6,169 nucleotides of DNA from Desulfocapsa sulfexigens (GTDB lineage Bacteria > Desulfobacterota > Desulfobulbia > Desulfobulbales > Desulfocapsaceae): contig DQVD01000212.1 of the NCBI GenBank assembly GCA_015661935.1, positions 1-6,169 on the forward strand, written 5' to 3'. Both the position numbers and the translations under genes were made by a program. Below are positions 1 to 6,126 of this stretch, in pieces (the stretch's first letter is position 1; each line of letters opens with the position of its first letter). The notes under the pieces were generated by a model that worked only from the letters and a program-made list of their open reading frames with translations, was not told the DNA's origin and did not search any database.

Positions 1-1022
1 ATAAATGGAATTCGTAAACTTCTTGTGGATTTCCTGCCTCCCACCATAAACTCCAGCATCAGCAAAGCAATGGCAGCCCCCAGCGGCCATACAAAGCGTT
101 CCAAAGCGACCTTATGTCTCTTTTCTGCCAATTCTTCTTTTGGGATGAGAGAAAGCTTCTCCTCATAAATAGTCTGCAAACCCTCACCATTGGCACCAAG
201 CGGGACGTACAAACCACCTGTTATTTCAGCTATCTTTGTAAGTGCAGTTTCATCAAGCCGAGAGGTGATAAACTGTCCTTTTTCATCTTTGACAAAGCCA
301 GCCTTCCCATTTTGGTTCTGCGGTATAAGCTCTCCGTCACGGGTTCCCACACCTACAGTATAGATGGTCACTCCATTGTCGGCAGCTGTTTCTGCGGCGT
401 GCAGAGTGTTTCCTTCCAAATTCTCACCATCGGTGATCAACACAAGGATTTTGTGATTGGCCTCATTTGTAAGAATGGATTCAGCCTCAGCAATGGCTTT
501 TGCCAAATCAGTCCCGCCCCGGGGAATAATTGTTGTATTCACTGCCTGTAAAGAACTTTCAAATGCGCTGTAATCAATGGTCATGGGACACATGAGAAAG
601 GCAGATCCGGCAAATGGCATAAGCCCCACCCGGTCACCTTCCAGCTGGCCTACAAAATCCATAATGGCAAATTTTGCACGTTTTAAACGATTAGGACTGA
701 CATCTTCTGCCAACATACTTTTTGAAGTATCCACGGCGAATAAGATATCAATGCCTTTGCGTTTTACATCTATCCATTTAAAACCATATTGAGGCCTTGC
801 AAGTGCCACAAAACAGCAGAAAACAGCAGCGACCAGCAATGTTTTTTTCAATAAGCGACGCTGTGGCGAAACCGAAGCACACAAATTTCCAAGAAGATGT
901 GAGGCGGCAAAGCGCTGAAGTTCTGTGTCTCGCCTACGATGCATCTCTTTATAGAAAAGGATTAGCAGGATAATGGTGATACCCCCGCCAAGGAGCCATA
1001 AGGGAATCGCGAATGTGATCAT
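1..1022 (-). CDS. batB: BatB-like VWA membrane protein (3' end outside window)
   Basis: The frame is open from ATG at 1022 to the window edge, 340 codons with no stop, so the C-terminus is cut off. Known BatB proteins are about this long, so little is missing. Seen: an N-terminal membrane helix (about residues 5-23), a second (58-75) followed by ARPQYG, a VWA domain (about 90-290) and a C-terminal helix (about 309-326). The MIDAS is complete: DTSKS 98-102, Thr171 in RGGTDL, and Asp198 in ITDGEN. The late SRLDE and TGGLYVPL segments (254-258, 268-275) are typical of BatB. By family knowledge it is an inner-membrane protein whose VWA domain works with BatA and a MoxR ATPase in envelope stress or complex assembly; the exact role is unsettled. 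Its ATG overlaps the BatA stop as ATGA (1019-1022). A GGGAG at 1035-1039 is rather distant, which suits coupling to BatA translation. Confidence 0.9.
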   Translation of the reverse strand, partial: MITFAIPLWLLGGGITIILLILFYKEMHRRRDTELQRFAASHLLGNLCASVSPQRRLLKKTLLVAAVFCCFVALARPQYGFKWIDVKRKGIDILFAVDTSKSMLAEDVSPNRLKRAKFAIMDFVGQLEGDRVGLMPFAGSAFLMCPMTIDYSAFESSLQAVNTTIIPRGGTDLAKAIAEAESILTNEANHKILVLITDGENLEGNTLHAAETAADNGVTIYTVGVGTRDGELIPQNQNGKAGFVKDEKGQFITSRLDETALTKIAEITGGLYVPLGANGEGLQTIYEEKLSLIPKEELAEKRHKVALERFVWPLGAAIALLMLEFMVGGRKSTRSLRIPF

Positions 1023-2008
1023 GGTAAACGTTTTCTCCCAATCAGGATCTCAGCGCTCAAGAAAAACAACCCGGCAAAAACAAACCAGGGAAACAGCTCC
1101 CGATAGTTTTCAAATTTCTTGATGGTTCGGGTGGTGGTCTCCATGGTATTAATCTCGTCGTATACCTTTTCAAGGGATTGGGTGTCCGTTGCCCGAAAAT
1201 ATCGGCCTCCTGTCATTTCAGCGACTTGCCCCAGAGTTTCATCATCAATATCTACCTCAACGCGCATCAGGCGTTGCCGGCCAAATCTGTCGCTCACGGG
1301 AATGGGTGCTTCCCCTCGTGTTCCCGCACCGATGGTGTACACCTTTATGCCTAAGGTTTCAGCGGCTTCTGCTGCAACCAAAGGCGGTACTGTGCCTGTA
1401 TTATTCATTCCATCTGTGAGCAAAATCAGAATTCGCGATTTTGCATCACGATCACGAAGACGATTCAGCCCACTTCCAATAGCTGAACCAATGGCAGTGC
1501 CATCTTCGTCAATCATGCCAATGGACAATGTGTCGAGACGCTGCACAAGCCAATCGTGATCAAGGGTGAGCGGACTCACCATATAAGGCCGACCACTGAA
1601 AGCGAGCAGGCCGATACGATCGTTGGGGCGTTCATCGATAAAAGTGTGCATTACGGATTTCACAACATCAAGTCTGTTGGCGGCTCTTCCCTTCAGAGTA
1701 AAATCCAGGGCTTTCATGGAACCGGACACATCCACTGCCAGCAGAATATCAATGCCACTTGCCTCAATCTCCGTGGTGGTGTTCCCAAGTTGAGGTCTGG
1801 CAAAGGCCAGGATAAGCACCCCCAATCCCAGTAAACGCAATGCGGCAAGTATCCGGCCCGGTCCTGTCTTGCGACCTTCTGCCAGGACTGCGGCAATGGA
1901 TGTGGATGAGAAGACGAGGGCTGGTGCTGCACTGCGCCTGCCCCGGAGGATAGCGAGCAAAGGGAGTAGAGAAAGAAGCCAAAGGAATTCCGGATGAAGA
2001 AATCGCAT
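1019..2008 (-). CDS. batA: BatA-like VWA domain membrane protein
   Basis: The product has 329 residues, the normal length for BatA. It opens with MRFLHPEFLWLLSLLPLLAI, the usual BatA/BatB N-terminal helix (7-21). A second helix (about 54-70) ends in the family's ARPQLG. The VWA domain spans about 85-290, and a C-terminal helix lies at about 305-322. The MIDAS is intact: DVSGS 93-97, Thr171 in EDGTAIG, and Asp199 in LLTDGMN. The VWA domain should bind a divalent metal and face the periplasm between helices two and three. Function is inferred from the family: a partner of BatB in a membrane complex served by the MoxR ATPase encoded at the head of the operon. The start lies 5 nt after the DUF4381 stop, with a GAGGG about 12 nt upstream. 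The stop overlaps the BatB start by 4 nt. Confidence 0.93.
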   Translation of the reverse strand: MRFLHPEFLWLLSLLPLLAILRGRRSAAPALVFSSTSIAAVLAEGRKTGPGRILAALRLLGLGVLILAFARPQLGNTTTEIEASGIDILLAVDVSGSMKALDFTLKGRAANRLDVVKSVMHTFIDERPNDRIGLLAFSGRPYMVSPLTLDHDWLVQRLDTLSIGMIDEDGTAIGSAIGSGLNRLRDRDAKSRILILLTDGMNNTGTVPPLVAAEAAETLGIKVYTIGAGTRGEAPIPVSDRFGRQRLMRVEVDIDDETLGQVAEMTGGRYFRATDTQSLEKVYDEINTMETTTRTIKKFENYRELFPWFVFAGLFFLSAEILIGRKRLP

Positions 2009-2013
2009 GGTAG

Positions 2014-2535
2014 TTATTTGCCCTCTTTTGTTAATTCACGGGTGGCTTGTATAAAACTCTGTACCGCCGTTTCCATTTGCTCCATACTCTTTCGATCGGG
2101 TCTGCAACGGGCAAATTTTGCCAGATCACACTGGGCCAGACATTCCTCAAGACTCTCGTAATGAGTATCAAAAAGTGCGGTTTTTTGCTGAGGAGACGTT
2201 ACAAGACTTGCAAAAAATTCCTTAGTTGTCTGTCGGGTTGTCCTGATACGAAAGCGCTGCTCAATATAACGCCGTAAAATATCTGAAACCTTGGCTGCAT
2301 ACTGTGTTGCCTGCTCTGCAGTCATCAGGCTTCGTGCCAACTGCAGATCTGCCAATGCTGTCTCATGGGCAAAGGGAGGAAGAACCTTTTTCTTTCTGAA
2401 TCGAAAAAACCAGAGAGCCACGGAAAGAAGCAAAAGAAGTACCAAAAAACCCGCAATGAGCAGTGTATAATCCGGTGCTTCCGGTAACAGCAGAGGGGGA
2501 TGAATATCCCGCAATTGTAACTGTTCAGGATTCAT
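2014..2535 (-). CDS. DUF4381-type single-helix membrane protein
   Basis: The product is a 173-residue protein with one strong membrane helix (about 24-45) followed by a basic stop-transfer patch (FRFRKKK, 44-50). The short N-terminal motif LQLRDIHPP (6-14) just before the helix is typical of DUF4381 proteins, found between the DUF58 and BatA genes in many Bat operons. The C-terminal part (about 55-170) should be cytoplasmic and helical: it has an ILRRYIEQRF segment (86-95) and a Cys/Lys-rich stretch (CLAQCDLAKFARC). No catalytic motif is visible. By position it probably tethers or adapts the soluble MoxR/DUF58 pair to the membrane BatA/BatB pair, but this is inference. The start overlaps the DUF58 stop as ATGA (2532-2535), with a good AAGGAG 9 nt upstream. 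Confidence 0.82.
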   Translation of the reverse strand: MNPEQLQLRDIHPPLLLPEAPDYTLLIAGFLVLLLLLSVALWFFRFRKKKVLPPFAHETALADLQLARSLMTAEQATQYAAKVSDILRRYIEQRFRIRTTRQTTKEFFASLVTSPQQKTALFDTHYESLEECLAQCDLAKFARCRPDRKSMEQMETAVQSFIQATRELTKEGK

Positions 2536-3446
2536 CTGGTTAGTCTCCTTCGTCTATTCCCAAAGAAATTCAAAAGAGGCGGTATATAAGACTCAGCTGT
2601 GGAAAGATCAAGAAGATCCACACCGGCTGAACGTATGGTCTTGTGAAGGATTGTTCTTCTTGCTTCAGCGAGTTCTGTGTAACCTCTGCGTACTACAGGG
2701 TTCGAAGTATCCAGTTCTACCTGCGCACCACTTTCAGCATCTTCTATGGTAAGCCAGCCAACATCCGGGAGAGAAAACTCACGCGGATCTGAAATAATCA
2801 TTGCGATCAGATCATGACGGCGATTGCTTATCTGCAACTTGGGTTGCAAGCGGGTAAGGCCTTCTTCAAAGTCTCCGGGAAGGCAGAAATCAGAGATCAA
2901 AAAAGTTACACACTTACGTTTGGCCACCCCATTTATAAAATCAAGGGGTACAATCAAATCTGTTTTTCTGCCCTGTGGCTGAAAAAAGAGAATCTCCCGG
3001 ATAAGCCGCAAAATATGGGATCGCCCTTTTTTGGGCGGGATATATAACTCAACAAAATCAGAGAAGAGAACCAGCCCCACCTTATCATTGTTTCTTACCG
3101 CTGAAAAAGCCAGAACCGAGCCGATCTCAGCCATAATCTCCCGTTTGGAACTTGTCGCTGAACCAAAATCTCCCGATCCGGAAATATCAATCATCAGCAT
3201 GATGGTGAGTTCCCGCTCTTCGGTAAATTTTTTGACATACGGAGTACCGGTACGCGCAGTGACGTTCCAGTCAATGGTTCTGATCTCATCGCCCGGTATA
3301 TACTCCCGGACTTCATCAAAGTTCATCCCCCGACCTTTGAACACGGAATGATAACTTCCGGCAAGAGTATCGTTGACCAGACGGCTTGTTCGCACCTCGA
3401 CCTGACGTACTTTCTTCAGGATCTCTTTTGTGATCTGCTCTTCCAT
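2532..3446 (-). CDS. DUF58 / VWA-fold cytoplasmic protein
   Basis: The product has 304 residues and no membrane segment, as expected for the short soluble class of DUF58 proteins next to moxR. The DUF58 signature is clear: FKGRGMNFDEVREYIPGDE (37-54) followed by IRTIDWNVTARTGTPYVKKF (55-74). A VWA-like domain follows, with DISGS (87-91), a Thr in GRKTDL (162) and ISDF (184-187), so the three MIDAS loops look intact; many DUF58 proteins have decayed ones. The gene comes 9 nt after moxR. Only a weak purine stretch (AAAGAG) sits close to its ATG, which suggests coupled translation. By family knowledge DUF58 proteins are presumed clients or adaptors of the MoxR ATPase; no enzymatic activity is established. 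The family call is secure, the role is inferred. Confidence 0.9.
   Translation of the reverse strand: MEEQITKEILKKVRQVEVRTSRLVNDTLAGSYHSVFKGRGMNFDEVREYIPGDEIRTIDWNVTARTGTPYVKKFTEERELTIMLMIDISGSGDFGSATSSKREIMAEIGSVLAFSAVRNNDKVGLVLFSDFVELYIPPKKGRSHILRLIREILFFQPQGRKTDLIVPLDFINGVAKRKCVTFLISDFCLPGDFEEGLTRLQPKLQISNRRHDLIAMIISDPREFSLPDVGWLTIEDAESGAQVELDTSNPVVRRGYTELAEARRTILHKTIRSAGVDLLDLSTAESYIPPLLNFFGNRRRRLTR
2545..2550 (-). promoter_or_regulatory. Ribosome binding site of the DUF4381 gene inside the DUF58 gene
   Basis: AAGGAG on the minus strand lies 9 nt before the ATG at 2535, inside the last codons of the DUF58 gene. It supports this start and allows initiation at the ATGA overlap. Confidence 0.7.
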
Positions 3447-3455
3447 ATCTCTTTA

Positions 3456-4517
3456 TTATGGAACTGGAACGGTGTCTAAAATTTTGCGGATGATATCCTC
3501 GCTTGTAATTGCTTCTGCTTCTGCCTCATAACTAATACGGATACGATGACGCATAACATCCATGGCTGCAGACTTCACATCATCGGGAGTGACATAGCCT
3601 CGTCCTGCAAGGAAGGCCAGTGCGCGAGACACCGCCTTTAAATTAATGGTTGCGCGAGGTGAAGCCCCGGTCTCAATATAGTCATGAAGATCAAGCTGAA
3701 AGCTCTTTGGATCACGGGTGGCAAAAACAAGCGAAACAATATAATCCTTTATCTTGTCATCCATGTAAATGGAGTCCACCACCTTGCGTGCCCCAAGAAT
3801 ATCATCCGGACCAACAACAGGATTCACCTTTATTCTGGAATCAGTATGGTCAACCCTATCCAGGATCATACGCTCTTGAATTATGGAAGGATAATCCACC
3901 ACAACTTTAAGCATAAATCTATCCACCTGAGCTTCAGGAAGTGGATAGGTGCCTTCTTGTTCTATAGGGTTTTGGGTGGCAAGCACCAGGAACAATTCTG
4001 GCAGACTAAAAGTCTCATCACCTATGGTAACCTGTTTTTCCTGCATGGCTTCAAGCATGGAAGACTGTACCTTGGCAGGAGCCCGGTTTATTTCATCAGC
4101 CAGGATAAGAGATGAAAAAATCGGGCCTTGCTTAACCTCAAAAAGTGTATCTTTGGGATTATAAATCTGGGTTCCAATAATATCTGCCGGCAACATATCA
4201 GGAGTAAACTGAATACGCTGAAAATCTGTGTGCACAGCCATTGCAAGCGTCTTCACAGCAAGTGTTTTGGCAAGACCGGGAAAACCTTCCAAAAGAATAT
4301 GACCACCGGTAAGTAATCCAACAAGCAGACGTTCTATAAGATGTTCCTGTCCTATAATGGATTTTGCCATCTCCTGTCGCAACAAACCGACCCATGCAGA
4401 ACTGGCTGCAACAGAATCATTGATGGCCTGGATGGATGTATAACCCTCCTGCCTTACTGGCTGTGACGGTTGTAAAACAGGGGAAGCGGCTGTTACTAAA
4501 GAGTTTTTCTCATTCAT
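3456..4517 (-). CDS. moxR: MoxR-family AAA+ ATPase
   Basis: The product is a 353-residue AAA+ ATPase, first gene of the operon. Visible motifs: Walker A GFPGLAKT (78-85), Walker B LILADE (137-142) followed by the MoxR-typical INRAPAKVQSSMLEAMQE, sensor 1 TQNP (181-184), EAQVDRFM with its arginine (195-202), and sensor 2 GASPRA (284-289) in the C-terminal lid. MoxR proteins use ATP to remodel partner proteins, usually VWA proteins encoded alongside, matching the DUF58, BatA and BatB genes downstream. The protein is cytoplasmic. About 35 residues before the conserved core (1-35) are Ser/Pro/Gln-rich and probably disordered. The start at 4517 is supported by AAGGAA 5 nt upstream. The operon promoter should lie in 4530-4700, but no convincing -35/-10 pair was found. 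Confidence 0.95.
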   Translation of the reverse strand: MNEKNSLVTAASPVLQPSQPVRQEGYTSIQAINDSVAASSAWVGLLRQEMAKSIIGQEHLIERLLVGLLTGGHILLEGFPGLAKTLAVKTLAMAVHTDFQRIQFTPDMLPADIIGTQIYNPKDTLFEVKQGPIFSSLILADEINRAPAKVQSSMLEAMQEKQVTIGDETFSLPELFLVLATQNPIEQEGTYPLPEAQVDRFMLKVVVDYPSIIQERMILDRVDHTDSRIKVNPVVGPDDILGARKVVDSIYMDDKIKDYIVSLVFATRDPKSFQLDLHDYIETGASPRATINLKAVSRALAFLAGRGYVTPDDVKSAAMDVMRHRIRISYEAEAEAITSEDIIRKILDTVPVP

Positions 4518-4522
4518 AAAGG

Positions 4523-4528
4523 TTCCTT
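4523..4528 (-). promoter_or_regulatory. Ribosome binding site of moxR
   Basis: AAGGAA on the minus strand lies 5 nt before the moxR ATG at 4517. It fixes the start that gives the longer, Ser/Pro-rich N-terminus. Confidence 0.7.
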
Positions 4529-4576
4529 CTCTTACAAAATTAGGGAATATGTTGCATTACTCCTCTACAATAACAG

Positions 4577-4625
4577 GGAATCATTACGAGAGGCTTACCG
4601 GAACATTACAATGATGTAATGTTCC
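4577..4625 (+). repeat. Extra copy of terminator left arm (possible antiterminator or operator)
   Basis: GGAATCATTAC (4577-4587) is a near copy of the terminator left arm GGAACATTAC (4600-4609), offset by 23 nt, with one extra T. In RNA it could pair with the right arm GTAATGTTCC (4616-4625) with a single bulge, excluding the terminator stem. The same sequences could instead be three half-sites for a DNA-binding protein. What is seen is the repeat; its function is inferred. Confidence 0.4.
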
Positions 4626-4634
4626 ATTTTTTTT
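4600..4634 (+). terminator. Intrinsic terminator facing the PEP-CTERM gene
   Basis: An 11-bp perfect inverted repeat (4600-4610 GGAACATTACA, 4615-4625 TGTAATGTTCC) with a 4-nt loop is followed after one A by eight Ts (4627-4634). This is a standard rho-independent shape on the plus strand; the minus strand has no U-tract after the hairpin. The stem is AT-rich and so moderately stable. It is oddly placed: no plus-strand gene lies upstream, since the flanking gene moxR points away. It could end a short RNA, act as a leader attenuator, stop stray transcription from the moxR side, or the dyad could be a protein operator. Confidence 0.65.
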
Positions 4635-4697
4635 CCTCGCGTTCCTCTGTCAATAATTCTGGACAGGCCAAACCATTAGACACATTATCTCAAAAAT

Positions 4698-4755
4698 GCG
4701 ACACAGCAACTTGAAACGAGTGTCGATCTGAATAGTCATAATAGCGACAGCGACA
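4698..4755. repeat. GCGACA repeat cluster upstream of PEP-CTERM gene
   Basis: GCGACA occurs at 4698-4703, 4744-4749 and 4750-4755, the last two in tandem. An inverted copy lies at 4720-4725: CGACAC (4699-4704) and GTGTCG (4720-4725) form a 6-bp dyad with 15 nt between the arms. Four half-sites in under 60 bp, about 180-240 nt before the PEP-CTERM start, could be an activator or repressor binding region. The short motif length makes chance possible. Confidence 0.3.
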
Positions 4756-4878
4756 GATTGAAAAGTCGGACGTTACCGCAAAAATGGAATAAACAAACTC
4801 AAACTCTATTTGCTGACCTCCTCCTTTCAAAATAGTTAGGCGACCTATTTCAATAACAACCAAACAACGCTACGATGA

Positions 4879-4899
4879 TATGAAATATTCGTATTCATA
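4879..4899 (+). promoter_or_regulatory. Hairpin with UUCG loop in the PEP-CTERM 5' leader
   Basis: TATGAAATA (4879-4887) pairs with TATTCATA (4892-4899) with one bulged A, closing a TTCG loop. It ends 36 nt before the ATG and 24 nt before the ribosome binding site. It could be an mRNA 5' stability or translation element, or a near-palindromic operator. The stem is AT-rich, so folding strength is modest. Confidence 0.35.
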
Positions 4900-4923
4900 C
4901 AATTACAGATCTGATTAAAACCA

Positions 4924-4930
4924 AAGGAGG
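4924..4930 (+). promoter_or_regulatory. Strong ribosome binding site of PEP-CTERM gene
   Basis: AAGGAGG lies 5 nt before the ATG at 4936. It is a near-perfect Shine-Dalgarno match, better than any in the Bat operon, suggesting high expression of the surface protein. Confidence 0.9.
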
Positions 4931-4935
4931 ATTTC

Positions 4936-5718
4936 ATGAAAAAATTTATCAGCATTTATTTCATTATTGTACTTTGTGGCATCGCTGGCTGTTCTCTTGT
5001 TTCCGCAACAACCATCATAATTGATGGTGAATTCGACAGAACAACTGAATGGACAGGGTACTTTGCGGAAGAAGATACGCATGCGGACAACTATCTAAAT
5101 CCAGGTCCTGGCGGCCAGGCTTACGATGTTGAGTATCTCGGATTGTACACCGGTAATAGCTCTATTTACTTTGGGCTGCAAACCGGACACCACCTTGGTA
5201 CCAAAAGCTCAAATATCTTCCCTGCCGGTGATTTTGCCATTGATGTCGGTGATGATGGAAGCTGGGACTATGCCATTGATTTTGATATATCCGGTCTAAT
5301 CGCTTCTTATACTCTTGTAGATATGCGAGGAACTGGACTCGTTAGCTATGATTACATTGATGATCCATCAACTCATGCCTGGCGCGACGTAAGATATAGC
5401 CAACATAACGCTGCCTCACCTTTTGAAGCTATCTATTCACAAAGTAATGTTCTTAGCACGTTTAGCGGTGCATTTGGAAATAGCTTTGATGCTTTCAACC
5501 AGACTTCATACGTTCTCGAAGGCATGTTCAACTTCGATCTGTTAGAGATTGCTCCGGGAGAATCATTTTCACTGCAGTGGACAATGGGATGCGGAAATGA
5601 TTTTCTTACCACTACAACCACTGCTCCTGTACCAGAGCCCGCAACCATGCTTCTTTTCGGCACGGGCTTGATGGGACTTATGAGTATGCGGCTTCGTAAA
5701 ATGAAAAAACAGGTTTAA
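4936..5718 (+). CDS. PEP-CTERM sorting domain protein
   Basis: The product is a 260-residue exported protein. Residues 1-24 form a signal peptide (basic MKK, hydrophobic core 5-18, VSA before Thr25). The C-terminus is a classic PEP-CTERM tag: VPEPA (232-236), a hydrophobic helix (237-250), then a basic tail (RLRKMKK, 252-258). By family knowledge an exosortase (XrtA/EpsH type) recognises and removes this tag during export to the surface or exopolysaccharide matrix. The middle (about 28-225) is acidic and probably a beta-sandwich: IDGEFD (29-34), YDVEYLGLYTG (63-73), SSIYFGLQTG (75-84) and AGDFAIDVGDDGSWDYAIDF (97-116) resemble secreted PEP-CTERM proteins whose Asp-rich turns may bind calcium. 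No catalytic residues are recognised. Oddly, IAGC (16-19) inside the signal peptide matches a lipobox. A Thr run (225-229) links the domain to the tag. The exosortase must be encoded elsewhere. Confidence 0.93.
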   Translation: MKKFISIYFIIVLCGIAGCSLVSATTIIIDGEFDRTTEWTGYFAEEDTHADNYLNPGPGGQAYDVEYLGLYTGNSSIYFGLQTGHHLGTKSSNIFPAGDFAIDVGDDGSWDYAIDFDISGLIASYTLVDMRGTGLVSYDYIDDPSTHAWRDVRYSQHNAASPFEAIYSQSNVLSTFSGAFGNSFDAFNQTSYVLEGMFNFDLLEIAPGESFSLQWTMGCGNDFLTTTTTAPVPEPATMLLFGTGLMGLMSMRLRKMKKQV

Positions 5719-5738
5719 TTCATTCCACATGAGCCACG

Positions 5739-5768
5739 GTGGCAAAGAATAGTTGTTTTCTTTGCCAC
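5739..5768 (+). terminator. Stem-loop after the PEP-CTERM gene
   Basis: GTGGCAAAGAA (5739-5749) and TTCTTTGCCAC (5758-5768) are an 11-bp perfect inverted repeat with an 8-nt loop, starting 20 nt after the stop codon. No U-tract follows, so it may be a 3'-end protecting hairpin or a factor-assisted terminator rather than a standard intrinsic one. Another GCCAC at 5733-5737 makes a dyad with the left arm (GCCAC-G-GTGGC, 5733-5743). Confidence 0.55.
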
Positions 5769-5906
5769 TCGTAGCATCACCATTATTTCTATAAACCAGT
5801 CAAACAGCATTCTCCTCAATAGAGTTTTTTTCATTTTACTGCACCAGGTTCCCCCCCCAGATACTTGCTCTCTAACATAGTCACTATTACGTCCTGTTTT
5901 TTTTAA

Positions 5907-5975
5907 TAAAAAAAGCAACTACGCTTTTCAATTTGTTCATAGCGTTAAATCATGCTATATTTAAAAATAGTTGCT
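5907..5975 (-). terminator. Nested inverted repeat, possible minus-strand terminator
   Basis: AGCAACTA (5914-5921) and TAGTTGCT (5968-5975) form a perfect 8-bp outer stem. After a small internal loop, TTTT and AAAA can extend it. An inner stem, ATAGC (5939-5943) with GCTAT (5954-5958), lies inside the loop. Read on the minus strand, the outer stem runs straight into seven Us, as in an intrinsic terminator, but the 46-nt loop is much longer than usual. It could end a minus-strand transcript coming from beyond the right edge, or be a small structured RNA or mobile-element relic. Confidence 0.3.
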
Positions 5976-6045
5976 GGCTACCTTACCCCTTTCCCTTCTT
6001 TTAAATTTTTTTGGTAAAGAACAGTCATGAAGATGACGATTTTAT

Positions 6046-6126
6046 GTAACCGTTCACCAGACGTCAAAATTTGAAGTAAACCTGGCACTGTAGGCGTTTT
6101 CCAGTACCTCAGTAAGCGTTTACTGG
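6046..6126. repeat. Three degenerate 15-bp direct repeats in 22-bp register
   Basis: GTAACCGTTCACCAG (6046-6060), GTAGGCGTTTTCCAG (6090-6104) and GTAAGCGTTTACTGG (6112-6126) each agree with one another at 11 of 15 positions. Their starts are 44 and 22 nt apart, so they lie on the same face of the helix. The slot at 6068 that would complete the series is not a match. They could be transposase or replication/regulator binding sites, or stacked remnants of insertion-sequence ends. Confidence 0.4.

Larger units (their letters stand above)
4518..4935. other. Divergent intergenic region, no gene seen
   Basis: These 418 nt separate moxR (minus) from the PEP-CTERM gene (plus). No reading frame with a ribosome binding site and plausible composition was found on either strand. 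The region must hold both promoters, but no strong sigma-70 pair was found, and no GG-N10-GC sigma-54 signature was found in 4756-4930 ahead of the PEP-CTERM gene. What it does hold is listed separately: a plus-strand terminator with an extra arm copy, a GCGACA repeat cluster, and a leader hairpin. A weaker dyad, AAATAG (4830-4835) with CTATTT (4845-4850), is also present. Confidence 0.6.

Noticed and set aside
114..792. Plus-strand open frames of 145 and 71 codons
   Set aside because: They lie antisense to BatB, whose frame shows VWA motifs throughout; the plus frames match no known domain and lack a ribosome binding site.
1119..1834. Plus-strand open frames opposite BatA
   Set aside because: They are shadows of the BatA frame; Arg/Ser/Pro-rich composition and no recognisable motif.
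3650..4316. Plus-strand open frames opposite moxR
   Set aside because: They lie antisense to the conserved AAA+ motifs of moxR and show no features of their own.
4756..4930. Sigma-54 promoter for the PEP-CTERM gene
   Set aside because: Each GG in this stretch was checked for GC ten bases later; none fits.
5851..5858. C8 tract as a phase-variation switch
   Set aside because: It lies 130 nt after the PEP-CTERM stop, in no gene and no evident promoter, so slippage would have no clear effect.
5715..5918. Minus-strand 67-codon frame after the PEP-CTERM gene
   Set aside because: It runs through homopolymer C and T tracts and the 3' stem-loop, has no good ribosome binding site, and its product has no recognisable motif.
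6027..6074. Tiny plus-strand frame of 15 codons starting in the GTCAT/ATGAC hairpin (6024-6037)
   Set aside because: It is too short, with a weak ribosome binding site, and it crosses the 6046 repeat.
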